Source: Nocardioides deserti
GTDB taxonomy: Bacteria > Actinomycetota > Actinomycetes > Propionibacteriales > Nocardioidaceae
Length of the DNA: 64,000 nt
Reading direction: 5' to 3'
Assembly (NCBI RefSeq): GCF_014266025.1
Contig: NZ_JACMYC010000003.1
Span: 124,001-188,000, forward strand
Position 1 is the stretch's first letter. Every line of letters starts with the position of its first letter. Both the position numbers and the translations under genes were made by a program. The notes below the pieces were generated by a model. That model saw nothing but the letters and a program-made list of their open reading frames with translations, made no database searches and had not been told where the DNA came from. Positions 1-7,642 of the stretch are shown here, piece after piece.

Positions 1-20
1 ACAAGTCGCCGCGCCAAGGA

Positions 21-131
21 ATGTCGAAGAAGTCCGGCAAGTCGATCAAGGAGAAGCGGGGCGAGAAGCGCGCCAAGGCCGCCTCCGACAACGCGAGCTC
101 CATGGAGCAGGTCACCGCCAAGAAGCGCTGA
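21..131 (+). CDS. small Lys/Arg-rich hypothetical protein
   Basis: A 36-residue basic protein beginning MSKKSGKSIKEKRGEK and ending VTAKKR. About a third of its residues are Lys or Arg, so nucleic-acid or ribosome association is possible, but I recognise no family function. The frame is open upstream to the window edge, so the chosen ATG at 21 could be internal; AAGGA directly abuts this ATG, which is closer than a normal ribosome binding site. Its last 20 bases overlap the convergent end of the fprB-like gene. Being too short for domain evidence, it is called mainly on composition and reading frame. Confidence 0.5.
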   Translation: MSKKSGKSIKEKRGEKRAKAASDNASSMEQVTAKKR

Positions 132-1764
132 CCGCTCGCCGGCGTCTCCCGCGCCGCAGCGCGACCTCACGCGCCTCCGCGGGGTCGGTGATCTTGACCC
201 GGGGACGGCCCGCGGCCTCGCCGCGGCGCCGCTCCTCGCGGTCGATGGCGCGCCAGCCCGCCAGGTCCACGACGGGTACGCCGCGGCGCGCGAGCACCGC
301 GGCCAGGTCTCCGTCGCGGGTCTCGGGCGCGTCCAGCAACCCCGCGTCGAGGTCGTCGAGCAGCGCCTCGACGGTCTCCTGCGCGCAGGTCTTGTTGGTG
401 CCGAGGAACCCGGTCGGTCCGCGCTTGGCCCACCCGGCGACGTACGTGCCCGGCTCGACGCGGCCCGCGTCGTTCGGCACGGTGCCCGTGACCGGGTCGT
501 GCGGCAGGCCGGCGACCGGCATGCCGCGGTAGCCGACCGAGCGCAGCACCATCCCGGCCTCGAGCAGCTCGGTCTCGCCAGTCGCCTTCGCGCGCGGCAC
601 GCCGGCGGCGTCGGGGACCAGCTCGTTGCGCACGACCTCCACGCCCCCGACCCGGCCGGTGCCCCCGACCCGCACCGGTGAGGTCAGGAAGCGCAGGACG
701 ATCCGGCGCCCGCGGGGGTCGGGCCGGCGGGCCGCGAGCTCGCGCAGCACCCGGGCGCGGACGCCCTCGCCGGTGACCTCCGCACCGCCGAGGTCGGCGA
801 CGACGTCGACGTCGCGCAGGCCGGCGAGGCCGATCAGCTCGGGCGTCGTGAACGACGCCTGGTCCGGGCCGCGGCGACCGAGGACGACCACCTCGCGCAC
901 GGCGCTGGTGCGCAGGGCGGCCAGCGCGTGGTCGGCGACGTCGGTGGCGGCGAGGGCGTCGGGGTCGGCGGTCAGCACCCGTGCGACGTCGAGCGCGACG
1001 TTGCCGTTGCCGACGACCACGACCCGCTCGTGGTCGAGGTGCACCTCGAGGTCGCGGTGGTCGGGGTGGCCGTTGTACCAACCCACCAGTGCGGTCGCCG
1101 AGCACGAGCCGGGCAGGTCCTCCCCAGGCACGTCCAGGCGGCGGTCGGCCGACGCGCCGACGGTCCACACGACCGCGTCGTAGTGCTCGTCGAGCTCCGC
1201 GCGGGTGACGTCGCGGCCCACATCGACGCCGAGCAGGTAGCGGAACCCGGGCTGCTCCTCGATCGCGCGGAACAGCCGCTCGGCCTCCTTGGTGTGGCGG
1301 TGGTCGGGCGCGACCCCGGCGCGGAGCAGCCCGTACGGCGTGGGCAGCCGGTCGAGCACGTCGACGGTGACCTCGGGATGGCACAGCAGCTCGTCGGCCG
1401 TGTAGAGCCCGGCCGGTCCGGCGCCGACGACGGCGACGCGGACCGGCCGGGGCCGCCGCAGCCGGCGCTGAGGGGGAACCAGCGCCAGCGGGGTGCGGTC
1501 GGCATGGGGGAAGACGTCGTAGTAGGCCGCGTTGACCTCGCGGAACGGCTCCTGCTCCGGGGTCAGCGCGGTGTCCGGCACGATCGCCCCGACCGGGCAC
1601 GCCGTCGTGCACGCGCCGCAGCCGACGCACGAGCGCGGGTCGACGTACAGCATCTCGGCGGTGGCGAACCCGGGTTCGCCGGGCGCGGGGTGGATGCAGT
1701 TGACCGGGCAGGCGACGACGCAGGAGGCGTCGGCGCAGCAGGACTGGGTGACGACGTACGGCAC
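112..1764 (-). CDS. fprB: ferredoxin-fused ferredoxin/adrenodoxin-type NADP reductase (FprB-like)
   Basis: A 550-residue flavoprotein expected to pass electrons from NADPH through FAD to its own iron-sulfur domain. The first 60 residues hold a two-cluster ferredoxin: Cys 10, 15, 19 and 23, then CVGCGACTTACP near residues 46-57. An FAD dinucleotide fold follows (VVGAGPAGLYTADE, about residue 112) and an NADP fold (VVVGNGNVALDVAR, about 250). This order matches mycobacterial FprB. I chose GTG 1764 because MPYVVTQ is the normal start of the ferredoxin domain; an ATG at 1860 would add a low-complexity extension overlapping the upstream gene. It lies 43 bases after the diiron oxygenase gene on the same strand, so it may be that enzyme's reductase (inference). 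Confidence 0.88.
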   Translation of the reverse strand: MPYVVTQSCCADASCVVACPVNCIHPAPGEPGFATAEMLYVDPRSCVGCGACTTACPVGAIVPDTALTPEQEPFREVNAAYYDVFPHADRTPLALVPPQRRLRRPRPVRVAVVGAGPAGLYTADELLCHPEVTVDVLDRLPTPYGLLRAGVAPDHRHTKEAERLFRAIEEQPGFRYLLGVDVGRDVTRAELDEHYDAVVWTVGASADRRLDVPGEDLPGSCSATALVGWYNGHPDHRDLEVHLDHERVVVVGNGNVALDVARVLTADPDALAATDVADHALAALRTSAVREVVVLGRRGPDQASFTTPELIGLAGLRDVDVVADLGGAEVTGEGVRARVLRELAARRPDPRGRRIVLRFLTSPVRVGGTGRVGGVEVVRNELVPDAAGVPRAKATGETELLEAGMVLRSVGYRGMPVAGLPHDPVTGTVPNDAGRVEPGTYVAGWAKRGPTGFLGTNKTCAQETVEALLDDLDAGLLDAPETRDGDLAAVLARRGVPVVDLAGWRAIDREERRRGEAAGRPRVKITDPAEAREVALRRGRRRRAVSASWR

Positions 1765-1770
1765 GGGTCT

Positions 1771-1806
1771 GGACTCGGCTCTGGGCTCGGCGCTGGGCTC
1801 GGCGCG
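1771..1806. repeat. three 12-base tandem repeats before fprB
   Basis: Three near-identical 12-mers stand head to tail: GGACTCGGCTCT, GGGCTCGGCGCT, GGGCTCGGCGCG. They fill the gap between the stop of the diiron oxygenase gene and the chosen GTG start of the fprB-like gene. Copy number could vary by slippage and alter translation of fprB or, if the longer start is used, the length of its leader. Confidence 0.7.
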
Positions 1807-1807
1807 G

Positions 1808-2791
1808 TCAGGAGGCGGCCGAGGCCGGCTGGCTGCGGAAGCGCGAGCTGCGCCCGTCAATGCCCATCGCCCGCCACAGCAGGCGGGAGACGGGGTTCAT
1901 CATCCCGGTGCGCTCGGCGAGCATCCGCACGTCGGCGAAGAGGTCGCGCAGGAACTTCCGCGACTCCGGCGCGCGCCACCACACGTCGCGCACGACCGAG
2001 CGCGGGATGCCCATGTCGCGGCGGGCCTTGCGGCCCGGGCGGAGGATCTGGTCGCAGAGCCACCGCATGATCAGCGGCACGACGAGCGAGAGCACGAGCC
2101 GCTCGACCCGGCGCAGGCGCGGCGCGCGGTGCTCGAGGTAGGTGTGGGCGAAGCCGATGTGGCGTGCCTCCTCGGCGACGTGGATCTGCATGATCCGCCG
2201 CAGCAGCGGGTGCGTGTCGTCCCCGGCGCGCAGCACCGCCTTCTGCACGTGGTCGATCGGCTCCTCGCCGGCAAGCACGCCGTAGAAGAAGCCGAACGGG
2301 ACCCACTTCGCGAACAGCGGCAGGAACGGCGCCACCGCCCGGAACGCCCAGGTGCCGCCCGCGACGTCCTGCCCGGAGCGGTTCACGAACTCCTGGAACA
2401 TCTGGGTGTGGTGGCACTCCTCGGTCGCCTCGTGCGTGGAGTACCGGAACTCGGGGCTGCCGTTGCGCAGGCCGAACGCGTAGTTCATCAAGCCGCTGAT
2501 GAGGATCTGCTCGAACTGCAGGCCGACCTTGGTGACGTTGGCCTGGCGGTAGAGACCGATCTCGACCTGGCGCTCCAGCGGCAGCGACCGGTACCAGGGG
2601 TGGCGCCCGAGCACGTCGCCCGCGGGCAGCACCCAGCGCGGGTCCGCCGGGTCCACGGCGTACGCCGGGTCGTCCCACGCGATGTCGCGGAACGCGTCGA
2701 AGTGCTGCTCGACCGACGCCTCCGACAGCGTGCGGAGGGTGTCGTCGTACGAGCGGCCGGTGAGGTCGGTCTGCAGGTCCGTCGCGGTCAT
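1808..2791 (-). CDS. AurF-like diiron oxygenase
   Basis: A 327-residue protein of the p-aminobenzoate N-oxygenase AurF-type diiron family. The metal-binding signature is visible as a Glu in FEQIL, then EATEECHH (about residue 128) and EEARHIGFAH (about 205), the Glu and His ligands of a four-helix carboxylate-bridged diiron centre. Family members oxidise amines or other small substrates and need external electrons; the ferredoxin-reductase gene immediately downstream is a plausible donor. The ATG at 2791 is preferred over a GTG at 2800 because a promoter-like -10 box lies seven bases upstream, implying a leaderless mRNA. The substrate is unknown. Confidence 0.85.
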   Translation of the reverse strand: MTATDLQTDLTGRSYDDTLRTLSEASVEQHFDAFRDIAWDDPAYAVDPADPRWVLPAGDVLGRHPWYRSLPLERQVEIGLYRQANVTKVGLQFEQILISGLMNYAFGLRNGSPEFRYSTHEATEECHHTQMFQEFVNRSGQDVAGGTWAFRAVAPFLPLFAKWVPFGFFYGVLAGEEPIDHVQKAVLRAGDDTHPLLRRIMQIHVAEEARHIGFAHTYLEHRAPRLRRVERLVLSLVVPLIMRWLCDQILRPGRKARRDMGIPRSVVRDVWWRAPESRKFLRDLFADVRMLAERTGMMNPVSRLLWRAMGIDGRSSRFRSQPASAAS

Positions 2792-2798
2792 GGCGAGC

Positions 2799-2828
2799 AC
2801 ATTAGTGCGACATCGCGTCCGATGTAAA
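2799..2828 (-). promoter_or_regulatory. promoter with embedded inverted-repeat operator for the diiron oxygenase
   Basis: On the minus strand TTTACA (2828-2823) and TAATGT (2804-2799) are separated by 18 bases, a good housekeeping-type promoter whose start point would fall at the ATG. Between them lies the perfect inverted repeat ACATCG-cgtc-CGATGT (2810-2825), well placed to act as a repressor operator. The direct repeat GCGTCCGATG recurs at 2859-2868 and a second inverted repeat, GCGAC-gcgt-GTCGC, lies at 2838-2851. The regulator is not identified. Confidence 0.6.
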
Positions 2829-2872
2829 TGGGTGTGTGCGACGCGTGTCGCGGGTACTGCGTCCGATGGACC

Positions 2873-3877
2873 TCAGAACGGGTGGAACCACCCCAGCACC
2901 TCGGCCTCGGCGCCCGGGCACGTGACGTTGAGGTCGCGACCGCCCTGCACCCACTGGCCCATCGCCGCGGGGCCGCCCTGCACGACCCAGTCGGCGCCGC
3001 ACCGCTCGAGCGCCTCGGCCCGCGACGTCGGTCCGGCCGCCCGCCACTCCGGCACGCCCAACGCGAGGTCACCGACGGCAGCGGCCCACAGCGACGGCGT
3101 GGAGTAGATGCCGATCTCGTAGCCCTGGTCGAGGTAGGCGCGCTGCAGCCCCTCGACCACGGCGGCGTTCGCCTCGAGGTCGGCCGACCACTCCCAGTCG
3201 CGCACCGGCTCCACGTCGACCCAGACCATCGGCGCGGGCAGCCCCGCGCGGCGCATCTCGGTGATGTTGAACAGGGCCTGCTGGTAGCCCACGTTGCGCA
3301 GCTCGTCGTGCTCCTCGCCGCCGTCGAACGGCCCCTCGTCGGCGTACGCCGCCAGCGTGCGCTCGTCGGGGTAGCTCGCCACCGCGTAGGCCCCGGCGAG
3401 CAGGCCCCGCTCGCGGACCCAGGCGACCTGCTCGGCCAGGCAGGGGTTGGGGAAGAACGCCGGCCCGTTGGTGAGCCCCATGACCACGAAGCGCGCCGTG
3501 GGCAGGGGCATCGGCAGGCCCAGCGTCCGCCGCTCGGGGATGCCCATCCCCCGCGGGCACTGGGGCCAGCTGATGTCGCCGCCCACGATCGGCCCGTCCA
3601 GGGCCCGCGGCGCCCGCCCCGCCTCCTGCTCGGCCAGCGCCGCCAGGTCGGCCAGGGCCGCCGCGTCCTCGAGGTCGTCCGGCAGCACCGGCACCGACGT
3701 CGGGCCGCCGCCGGTCCCGGGGTCTCCCGACCCTCCTGGCTCCCCCGCCGCCCCACCGGCCGAGGACGGCGGCGGCGCGTCGTCGGGGTCGGGGTCGAGC
3801 CGATCGGAGCTGCCGCACGAGGCGAGCGCCAGGGTCGCGGCCACCAGCAGCGCGACCGCTACCGGCGTACGTCGCAC
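2873..3877 (-). CDS. lipoprotein with GH25/DUF1906-like TIM-barrel domain
   Basis: A 334-residue exported lipoprotein. The chosen GTG has GGAGG nine bases upstream and gives a Type II signal peptide ending LALASC at about residue 21. A Pro/Gly/Asp-rich linker follows to about residue 100. The C-terminal 230 residues start near GGDISWPQC and contain VWVDVEP and GIYSTPSLW, features of glycoside hydrolase 25-like or DUF1906 barrels, which often act on peptidoglycan or are catalytically altered relatives. It sits 17 bases after thrS on the same strand. The fold assignment is moderately sure; enzymatic activity and substrate are not established. Confidence 0.7.
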   Translation of the reverse strand: MRRTPVAVALLVAATLALASCGSSDRLDPDPDDAPPPSSAGGAAGEPGGSGDPGTGGGPTSVPVLPDDLEDAAALADLAALAEQEAGRAPRALDGPIVGGDISWPQCPRGMGIPERRTLGLPMPLPTARFVVMGLTNGPAFFPNPCLAEQVAWVRERGLLAGAYAVASYPDERTLAAYADEGPFDGGEEHDELRNVGYQQALFNITEMRRAGLPAPMVWVDVEPVRDWEWSADLEANAAVVEGLQRAYLDQGYEIGIYSTPSLWAAAVGDLALGVPEWRAAGPTSRAEALERCGADWVVQGGPAAMGQWVQGGRDLNVTCPGAEAEVLGWFHPF

Positions 3878-3893
3878 GGCGCCCGCCCTCCGC

Positions 3894-5882
3894 TCAGACC
3901 TGGGTGCGGGCGGCGACGGCCTCGCGGACGCGGGCGATGGCCTCCTCGATCGGCACGCCGTTGTCCTGGCGGCCGTCGCGGTAGCGGAACGAGACCGCGC
4001 CGGCGGCGAGGTCGTCATCGCCGGCGATCATCATGAACGGCACCTTCTGCAGCTGCGCGTTGCGGATCTTCTTCTGCATCCGGTCGGTGGAGTCGTCGAC
4101 CTCGACGCGCAGGCCCTCGGTGCGCATCCGCTTGGCGACGTCCCACAGGTAGTCCTCATGCCGCTCGGCGATCGGGATCGCCTGGACCTGGACCGGGGCG
4201 AGCCACGGGGGGAACGCGCCGGCGTAGTGCTCGACGAGCACGCCGAGGAACCGCTCGATGGAACCGAACTTCGCCGAGTGGATCATCACCGGCTCGTGCT
4301 TCTGGCCGTCCGCTCCGTTGTACTCCAGCCCGAAGCGGTGCGGCTGGTTGAAGTCGTACTGGATCGTCGACATCTGCCAGGTGCGGCCGATCGCGTCGCG
4401 CGCCTGCACCGACACCTTGGGGCCGTAGAACGCCGCGCCGCCCGGGTCGGGAACGAGCTCGAGACCGGACTCCTCGCAGACCTCGCGCAGCACACGGGTC
4501 GCGGTCTCCCACTGCTCGTCGGAGCCGATGAACTTGTCGGGCTTGGAGTCGTCGCGCGTCGACATCTCCAGGTAGAAGTCGTCGAGGCCGAAGTCGCGCA
4601 GCAGGCCGAGCACGAAGTCGAGCAGGTGCTTGATCTCGCCGGCCGCCTGGTCGGGGGTGACGTAGGAGTGCGAGTCGTCCTGGGCGAAGCCGCGGACGCG
4701 GGTCAGGCCGTGCACGACGCCGGACTTCTCGTAGCGGTAGACGTGGCCGAACTCGAAGAGCCGCAGCGGCAGCTCGCGGTAGGACCGGCCGCGCGAGGCG
4801 TAGATGAGGTTGTGCATCGGGCAGTTCATCGCCTTGAGCTGGTACTTCGCGCCCTCGAGCTCCATCGGCGGGAACATCGTGTCGGCGTAGTACGGCAGGT
4901 GGCCCGAGGTGTGGAACAGCCCGTCCTTGCTGATGTGCGGGGTGCCGACGTACTCGAAGCCCTCCTCGATGTGCCGGCGGCGGACGTAGTCCTCCATCTC
5001 CCGCTTGATCACGCCACCCTTGGGGTGGAAGACCGGCAGGCCGGAGCCGAGCTCGTCGGGGAAGCTGAACAGGTCGAGGTCACGGCCGAGCTTGCGGTGA
5101 TCGCGGCGCTCGGCCTCCTCGAGGCGGTGGAGGTAGGCCTCGAGGTCCTCCTTCGAGGGCCAGGCGGTGCCGTAGACGCGCTGGAGCTGCTTGTTCTTCT
5201 CGTCGCCGCGCCAGTACGCCGCGGCGGTGCGCATCAGCTTGAACGCCGGGATCCGCTTGGTGGTCGGCAGGTGCGGGCCGCGGCACAGGTCGCTCCACGC
5301 GACGTCGCCGTTGCGGCGGATGTTGTCGTAGATCGTCAGCTCGCCCGCCCCGACCTCGACGCTGGCCCCCTCGGCTGCGTCGTCGGACTTGCCGGAGCCC
5401 TTGAGCCCGATCAGCTCGATCTTGTAGGGCTCGTCGGCCAGCTCGTTGATCGCGTCCGCGTCGGTGGTGACGCGGCGCGAGAACTTCTGGCCCTCCTTGA
5501 TGATCTTGCGCATCCGGGACTCGATCTTGTCGAGGTCCTCCGGCACGAACGGAGTCTCGACGTCGAAGTCGTAGTAGAAGCCGTCGGTCACCGGCGGACC
5601 GATGCCGAGCCTGGCCTCCGGGAACAGCTCCTGCACGGCCTGCGCCATCACGTGCGCGGTGGAGTGGCGCAGCACGTCGAGCCCGTCGGGGCTGTCGATC
5701 GCGACGCCCTCGACCTCGTCGCCGTCGGCAAGCTCGTGCGAGAGGTCGCGCAGCTCGCCGTTGACCCGCGCGGCGATGACGCTCGGGTTCTCCGCGAAGA
5801 GCTCCCAGGCCTTGGTGCCCGTCGTGGTCGTCCGGTCCTCACGCGCCTCGGCGTGGACGAGGACGACTCTCATGTCGGACAC
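3894..5882 (-). CDS. thrS: threonyl-tRNA synthetase
   Basis: A 662-residue class II aminoacyl-tRNA synthetase charging tRNA-Thr. Visible parts in order are the N-terminal TGS domain (to about residue 65), the second additional/editing domain with [11 protein letters not shown] near 75, the class II catalytic core with MNCPMHNLI (zinc-ligand Cys, about 355) and [11 protein letters not shown] (about 395), and the C-terminal anticodon-binding domain. The length is normal. GTG 5882 is chosen because AGGAG lies five bases upstream; an ATG nine bases inside is the alternative. I looked for a T-box leader and saw none, as expected in most actinobacteria outside ileS. Confidence 0.97.
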   Translation of the reverse strand: MSDMRVVLVHAEAREDRTTTTGTKAWELFAENPSVIAARVNGELRDLSHELADGDEVEGVAIDSPDGLDVLRHSTAHVMAQAVQELFPEARLGIGPPVTDGFYYDFDVETPFVPEDLDKIESRMRKIIKEGQKFSRRVTTDADAINELADEPYKIELIGLKGSGKSDDAAEGASVEVGAGELTIYDNIRRNGDVAWSDLCRGPHLPTTKRIPAFKLMRTAAAYWRGDEKNKQLQRVYGTAWPSKEDLEAYLHRLEEAERRDHRKLGRDLDLFSFPDELGSGLPVFHPKGGVIKREMEDYVRRRHIEEGFEYVGTPHISKDGLFHTSGHLPYYADTMFPPMELEGAKYQLKAMNCPMHNLIYASRGRSYRELPLRLFEFGHVYRYEKSGVVHGLTRVRGFAQDDSHSYVTPDQAAGEIKHLLDFVLGLLRDFGLDDFYLEMSTRDDSKPDKFIGSDEQWETATRVLREVCEESGLELVPDPGGAAFYGPKVSVQARDAIGRTWQMSTIQYDFNQPHRFGLEYNGADGQKHEPVMIHSAKFGSIERFLGVLVEHYAGAFPPWLAPVQVQAIPIAERHEDYLWDVAKRMRTEGLRVEVDDSTDRMQKKIRNAQLQKVPFMMIAGDDDLAAGAVSFRYRDGRQDNGVPIEEAIARVREAVAARTQV

Positions 5883-6006
5883 GATCTCTCCTGGAGGGTT
5901 GGGGATCCCGGCCGTCCGGCCGGACGCTCGATGCTATCGACCGCTCGCCCGCCGCCTCGCGCCGATATCGGTGCTCGTGCAGCCGGTCCGTGCCCGGGAA
6001 GCAGAA

Positions 6007-6037
6007 GACCCCGGCACCGCTGTCGCGGGCCGGGGTC
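6007..6037 (-). terminator. terminator of tRNA-Val(CAC)
   Basis: The inverted repeat GACCCCGGC / GCCGGGGTC has a loop of about 13 bases. It lies just beyond the 3' end of the minus-strand tRNA-Val and is followed on that strand by the pyrimidine-rich TCTTCTGCTTCC. Confidence 0.7.
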
Positions 6038-6048
6038 CTCGGTGACGG

Positions 6049-6120
6049 TGGGCGATACTGGGTTCGAACCAGTGACCTCTTCGGTGTGAACGAAGCGCGC
6101 TACCACTGCGCCAATCGCCC
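6049..6120 (-). tRNA. tRNA-Val (anticodon CAC)
   Basis: The cloverleaf is complete: acceptor GGGCGAT pairs with ATCGCCC, the anticodon stem CTTCG/CGAAG closes the loop TTCACAC giving anticodon CAC, and the T-arm carries GGTTCGAACC. The 3' CCA is not encoded. A minus-strand TACAGT box at 6147-6152 is a likely -10 element. It is nearly identical to the tRNA-Val(GAC) at 7430, differing mainly in the anticodon arm, so the two look like duplicates. Confidence 0.95.
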
Positions 6121-6275
6121 GTCTCGCACCCTGCGGTGCGGCCGAAACTGTAGCCCATGCCGCGGGCGCGCTCCCAACCGGCGCCCCGGCTGCACCCCGG
6201 TCCCGGGGTCGTGTGCCTCCGCACGCGCGCGCACGCGTCCACAGGCACACGACCGACCCGCCGCCGCGCTCGGGA

Positions 6276-7097
6276 TCAGGCGCCGAGCAGCTCCGGCTCG
6301 CGCTCGCGCCACACGCGGGCGGCGTCGGTGGTGACGGGGCCGGGCGCCGGGAGCTCGCGGTCGTCCCAGTGGCTGACTGCCTGGACGTCGCGGGTGGTCG
6401 AGACGAGGAAGACCTCGCTCGCGTGCTCGATGACGCCGATCGGCTCGTCGACCTCCCGGCCGCCGAACCACTCGAGCACCAGCCCGCGGGTGACGCCGGC
6501 CAGGCAGCCGCTCGCGAGCGTCGGGGTCCGCAGCTCGCCCTCCACGACGTAGAAGACGTTCGAGCCGGTGCCCTCGCACAGGTTGCCGGCCAGGTTGGCG
6601 AAGACCGCCTCGCTCGCCCCGCGACGCTTGGCCTCGGCGAGCGCCACCACGTTCTCGGCGTACGACGTCGTCTTGAGGCCGGCGAGGGCCCCCCGCTCGT
6701 TGCGGGGCCAGGGAACGGTGGCGACGCGGGTCGCCGGCTCGGCCGGCCCCATGCCGTCGGCGACGACGACCAGCGTCGGCTGCGCGTCGCCGCGACCGGA
6801 GCCCAGCGGGGCCGGCCCGCCCGTGTAGGTGATGCGCAGCCGGCCGAGCGGCAGGTGCTCGACGCCCAGCACGGCGTCGACCCCACGGCGTACCGCGTCG
6901 CTGTCGAGTGCCGGGAGGCCCAGCCCGGCAGCGCTGCGCTCGAGCCGCTCGAGGTGGCGGCCGAGCGCGAACGGCTGCCCCTCGACGACCTTCACCGCCT
7001 CGAACACCCCGTCCCCGACGGTGAAGCCGTGGTCGCTCACCCCCACCGCCGGAGCGCTCGCGTCGGGCAGGAGACGGCCGTCCATCCAGGCGTGCAT
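6276..7097 (-). CDS. class IV PLP aminotransferase (aminodeoxychorismate lyase / branched-chain type)
   Basis: A 273-residue fold-type IV PLP enzyme. Family features include the opening WMDGRLLP, DHGFTVGDGVFEAVKV (about residues 22-37), the probable PLP lysine in LKTTSYAENV (about 143), and the conserved EGTGSNVF (about 175). The length suits 4-amino-4-deoxychorismate lyase (PabC, folate synthesis) better than a branched-chain aminotransferase, but sequence alone does not settle the substrate. A minus-strand TAGAGT box (7109-7104) six bases before the ATG suggests a leaderless transcript starting at this codon. It stands alone between the tRNA-Val and the divergent tRNA cluster. Confidence 0.85.
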   Translation of the reverse strand: MHAWMDGRLLPDASAPAVGVSDHGFTVGDGVFEAVKVVEGQPFALGRHLERLERSAAGLGLPALDSDAVRRGVDAVLGVEHLPLGRLRITYTGGPAPLGSGRGDAQPTLVVVADGMGPAEPATRVATVPWPRNERGALAGLKTTSYAENVVALAEAKRRGASEAVFANLAGNLCEGTGSNVFYVVEGELRTPTLASGCLAGVTRGLVLEWFGGREVDEPIGVIEHASEVFLVSTTRDVQAVSHWDDRELPAPGPVTTDAARVWREREPELLGA

Positions 7098-7103
7098 GAC
7101 GCC

Positions 7104-7109
7104 ACTCTA
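7104..7109 (-). promoter_or_regulatory. -10 box of leaderless aminotransferase gene
   Basis: TAGAGT on the minus strand stands exactly six bases before the ATG at 7097, which puts the transcription start at or next to the A of the start codon. Confidence 0.5.
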
Positions 7110-7160
7110 GGGAGGCGGGACCGCCTCGGAAGCCTCTCCGAAACGCCGACCGGACCCCGA

Positions 7161-7190
7161 TTTTGCGCCCCCCTGGCGTTCGGCTAATGT
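7161..7190 (+). promoter_or_regulatory. promoter of the tRNA Gly-Cys-Val cluster
   Basis: TAATGT at 7185-7190 is a good -10 hexamer with the weak -35 candidate TTTTGC 18 bases upstream (7161-7166). The predicted start near 7197 leaves a short leader before tRNA-Gly at 7223. Confidence 0.5.
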
Positions 7191-7222
7191 TCTTCTCGCA
7201 CGCCGGCCCCGGCCGGAAGCAA

Positions 7223-7295
7223 GCGGACGTAGCTCAGTTGGTAGAGCGCAACCTTGCCAAGGTTGAGGTCGCGAGTTCGAGCCTCGTCGTCCGCT
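7223..7295 (+). tRNA. tRNA-Gly (anticodon GCC)
   Basis: Acceptor GCGGACG pairs with CGTCCGC; the anticodon stem CAACC/GGTTG encloses TTGCCAA, giving GCC; the T-arm is GCGAGTTCGAGCCTCGT. No CCA is encoded. It is the first of three tRNA genes on this strand. Confidence 0.96.
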
Positions 7296-7338
7296 CGCAG
7301 AGGTCTTTCCACCGGTCCTTCCATGGAAGGACCAGCAC

Positions 7339-7409
7339 GGTGGGTTGGCCGAGAGGCGAGGCAACGGACTGCAAATCCGTCTACACGGGTTCAAATCCCG
7401 TACCCACCT
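7339..7409 (+). tRNA. tRNA-Cys (anticodon GCA)
   Basis: Acceptor GGTGGGT pairs with ACCCACC; the anticodon loop CTGCAAA gives GCA; the T-arm is CGGGTTCAAATCCCG. No CCA is encoded. It is the middle gene of the Gly-Cys-Val cluster, an order that recurs in actinobacteria. Confidence 0.96.
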
Positions 7410-7429
7410 CGAGCACAAACTGCAGACTT

Positions 7430-7504
7430 GGGCGATTGGCGCAGTGGTAGCGCGCTTCCTTGACACGGAAGAGGTCACTGGTTCAAACCCAGTATCGCCC
7501 ACCA
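7430..7504 (+). tRNA. tRNA-Val (anticodon GAC)
   Basis: Acceptor GGGCGAT pairs with ATCGCCC; stem CTTCC/GGAAG closes the loop TTGACAC, giving anticodon GAC. The 3' ACCA is encoded, unlike in the other three tRNA genes here. It is a close paralogue of the tRNA-Val(CAC) at 6049. Confidence 0.96.
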
Positions 7505-7508
7505 GATC

Positions 7509-7539
7509 GAACCCCCTGGCCTTCTCGGCCAGGGGGTTC
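7509..7539 (+). terminator. terminator of the tRNA cluster
   Basis: A perfect 13-bp stem, GAACCCCCTGGCC / GGCCAGGGGGTTC, with a 5-base loop TTCTC begins five bases after the tRNA-Val CCA. The tail is not a run of T, typical for high-GC genomes. Confidence 0.85.
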
Positions 7540-7642
7540 GCTGGTTCTCCGGGAGGAGCTCCCGCTCCCCCGGCCGGCGGCGGCGCTCCCGTCGAGCACC
7601 GCCACCGCGACCGCGAGACCACCGCCTCGTGGTCGTGGTCCG

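Noticed and set aside
5883..6048. Possible T-box or other riboswitch before thrS
   Set aside because: No T-box sequence (TGGnACCGCG) or specifier stem is visible, and the only hairpin belongs to the tRNA-Val terminator.
6060..6071. GGTTCGAACC resembling half of a LexA box
   Set aside because: It is the T-arm of tRNA-Val; similar TTCGA/TTCAA strings in the other tRNA genes have the same cause.
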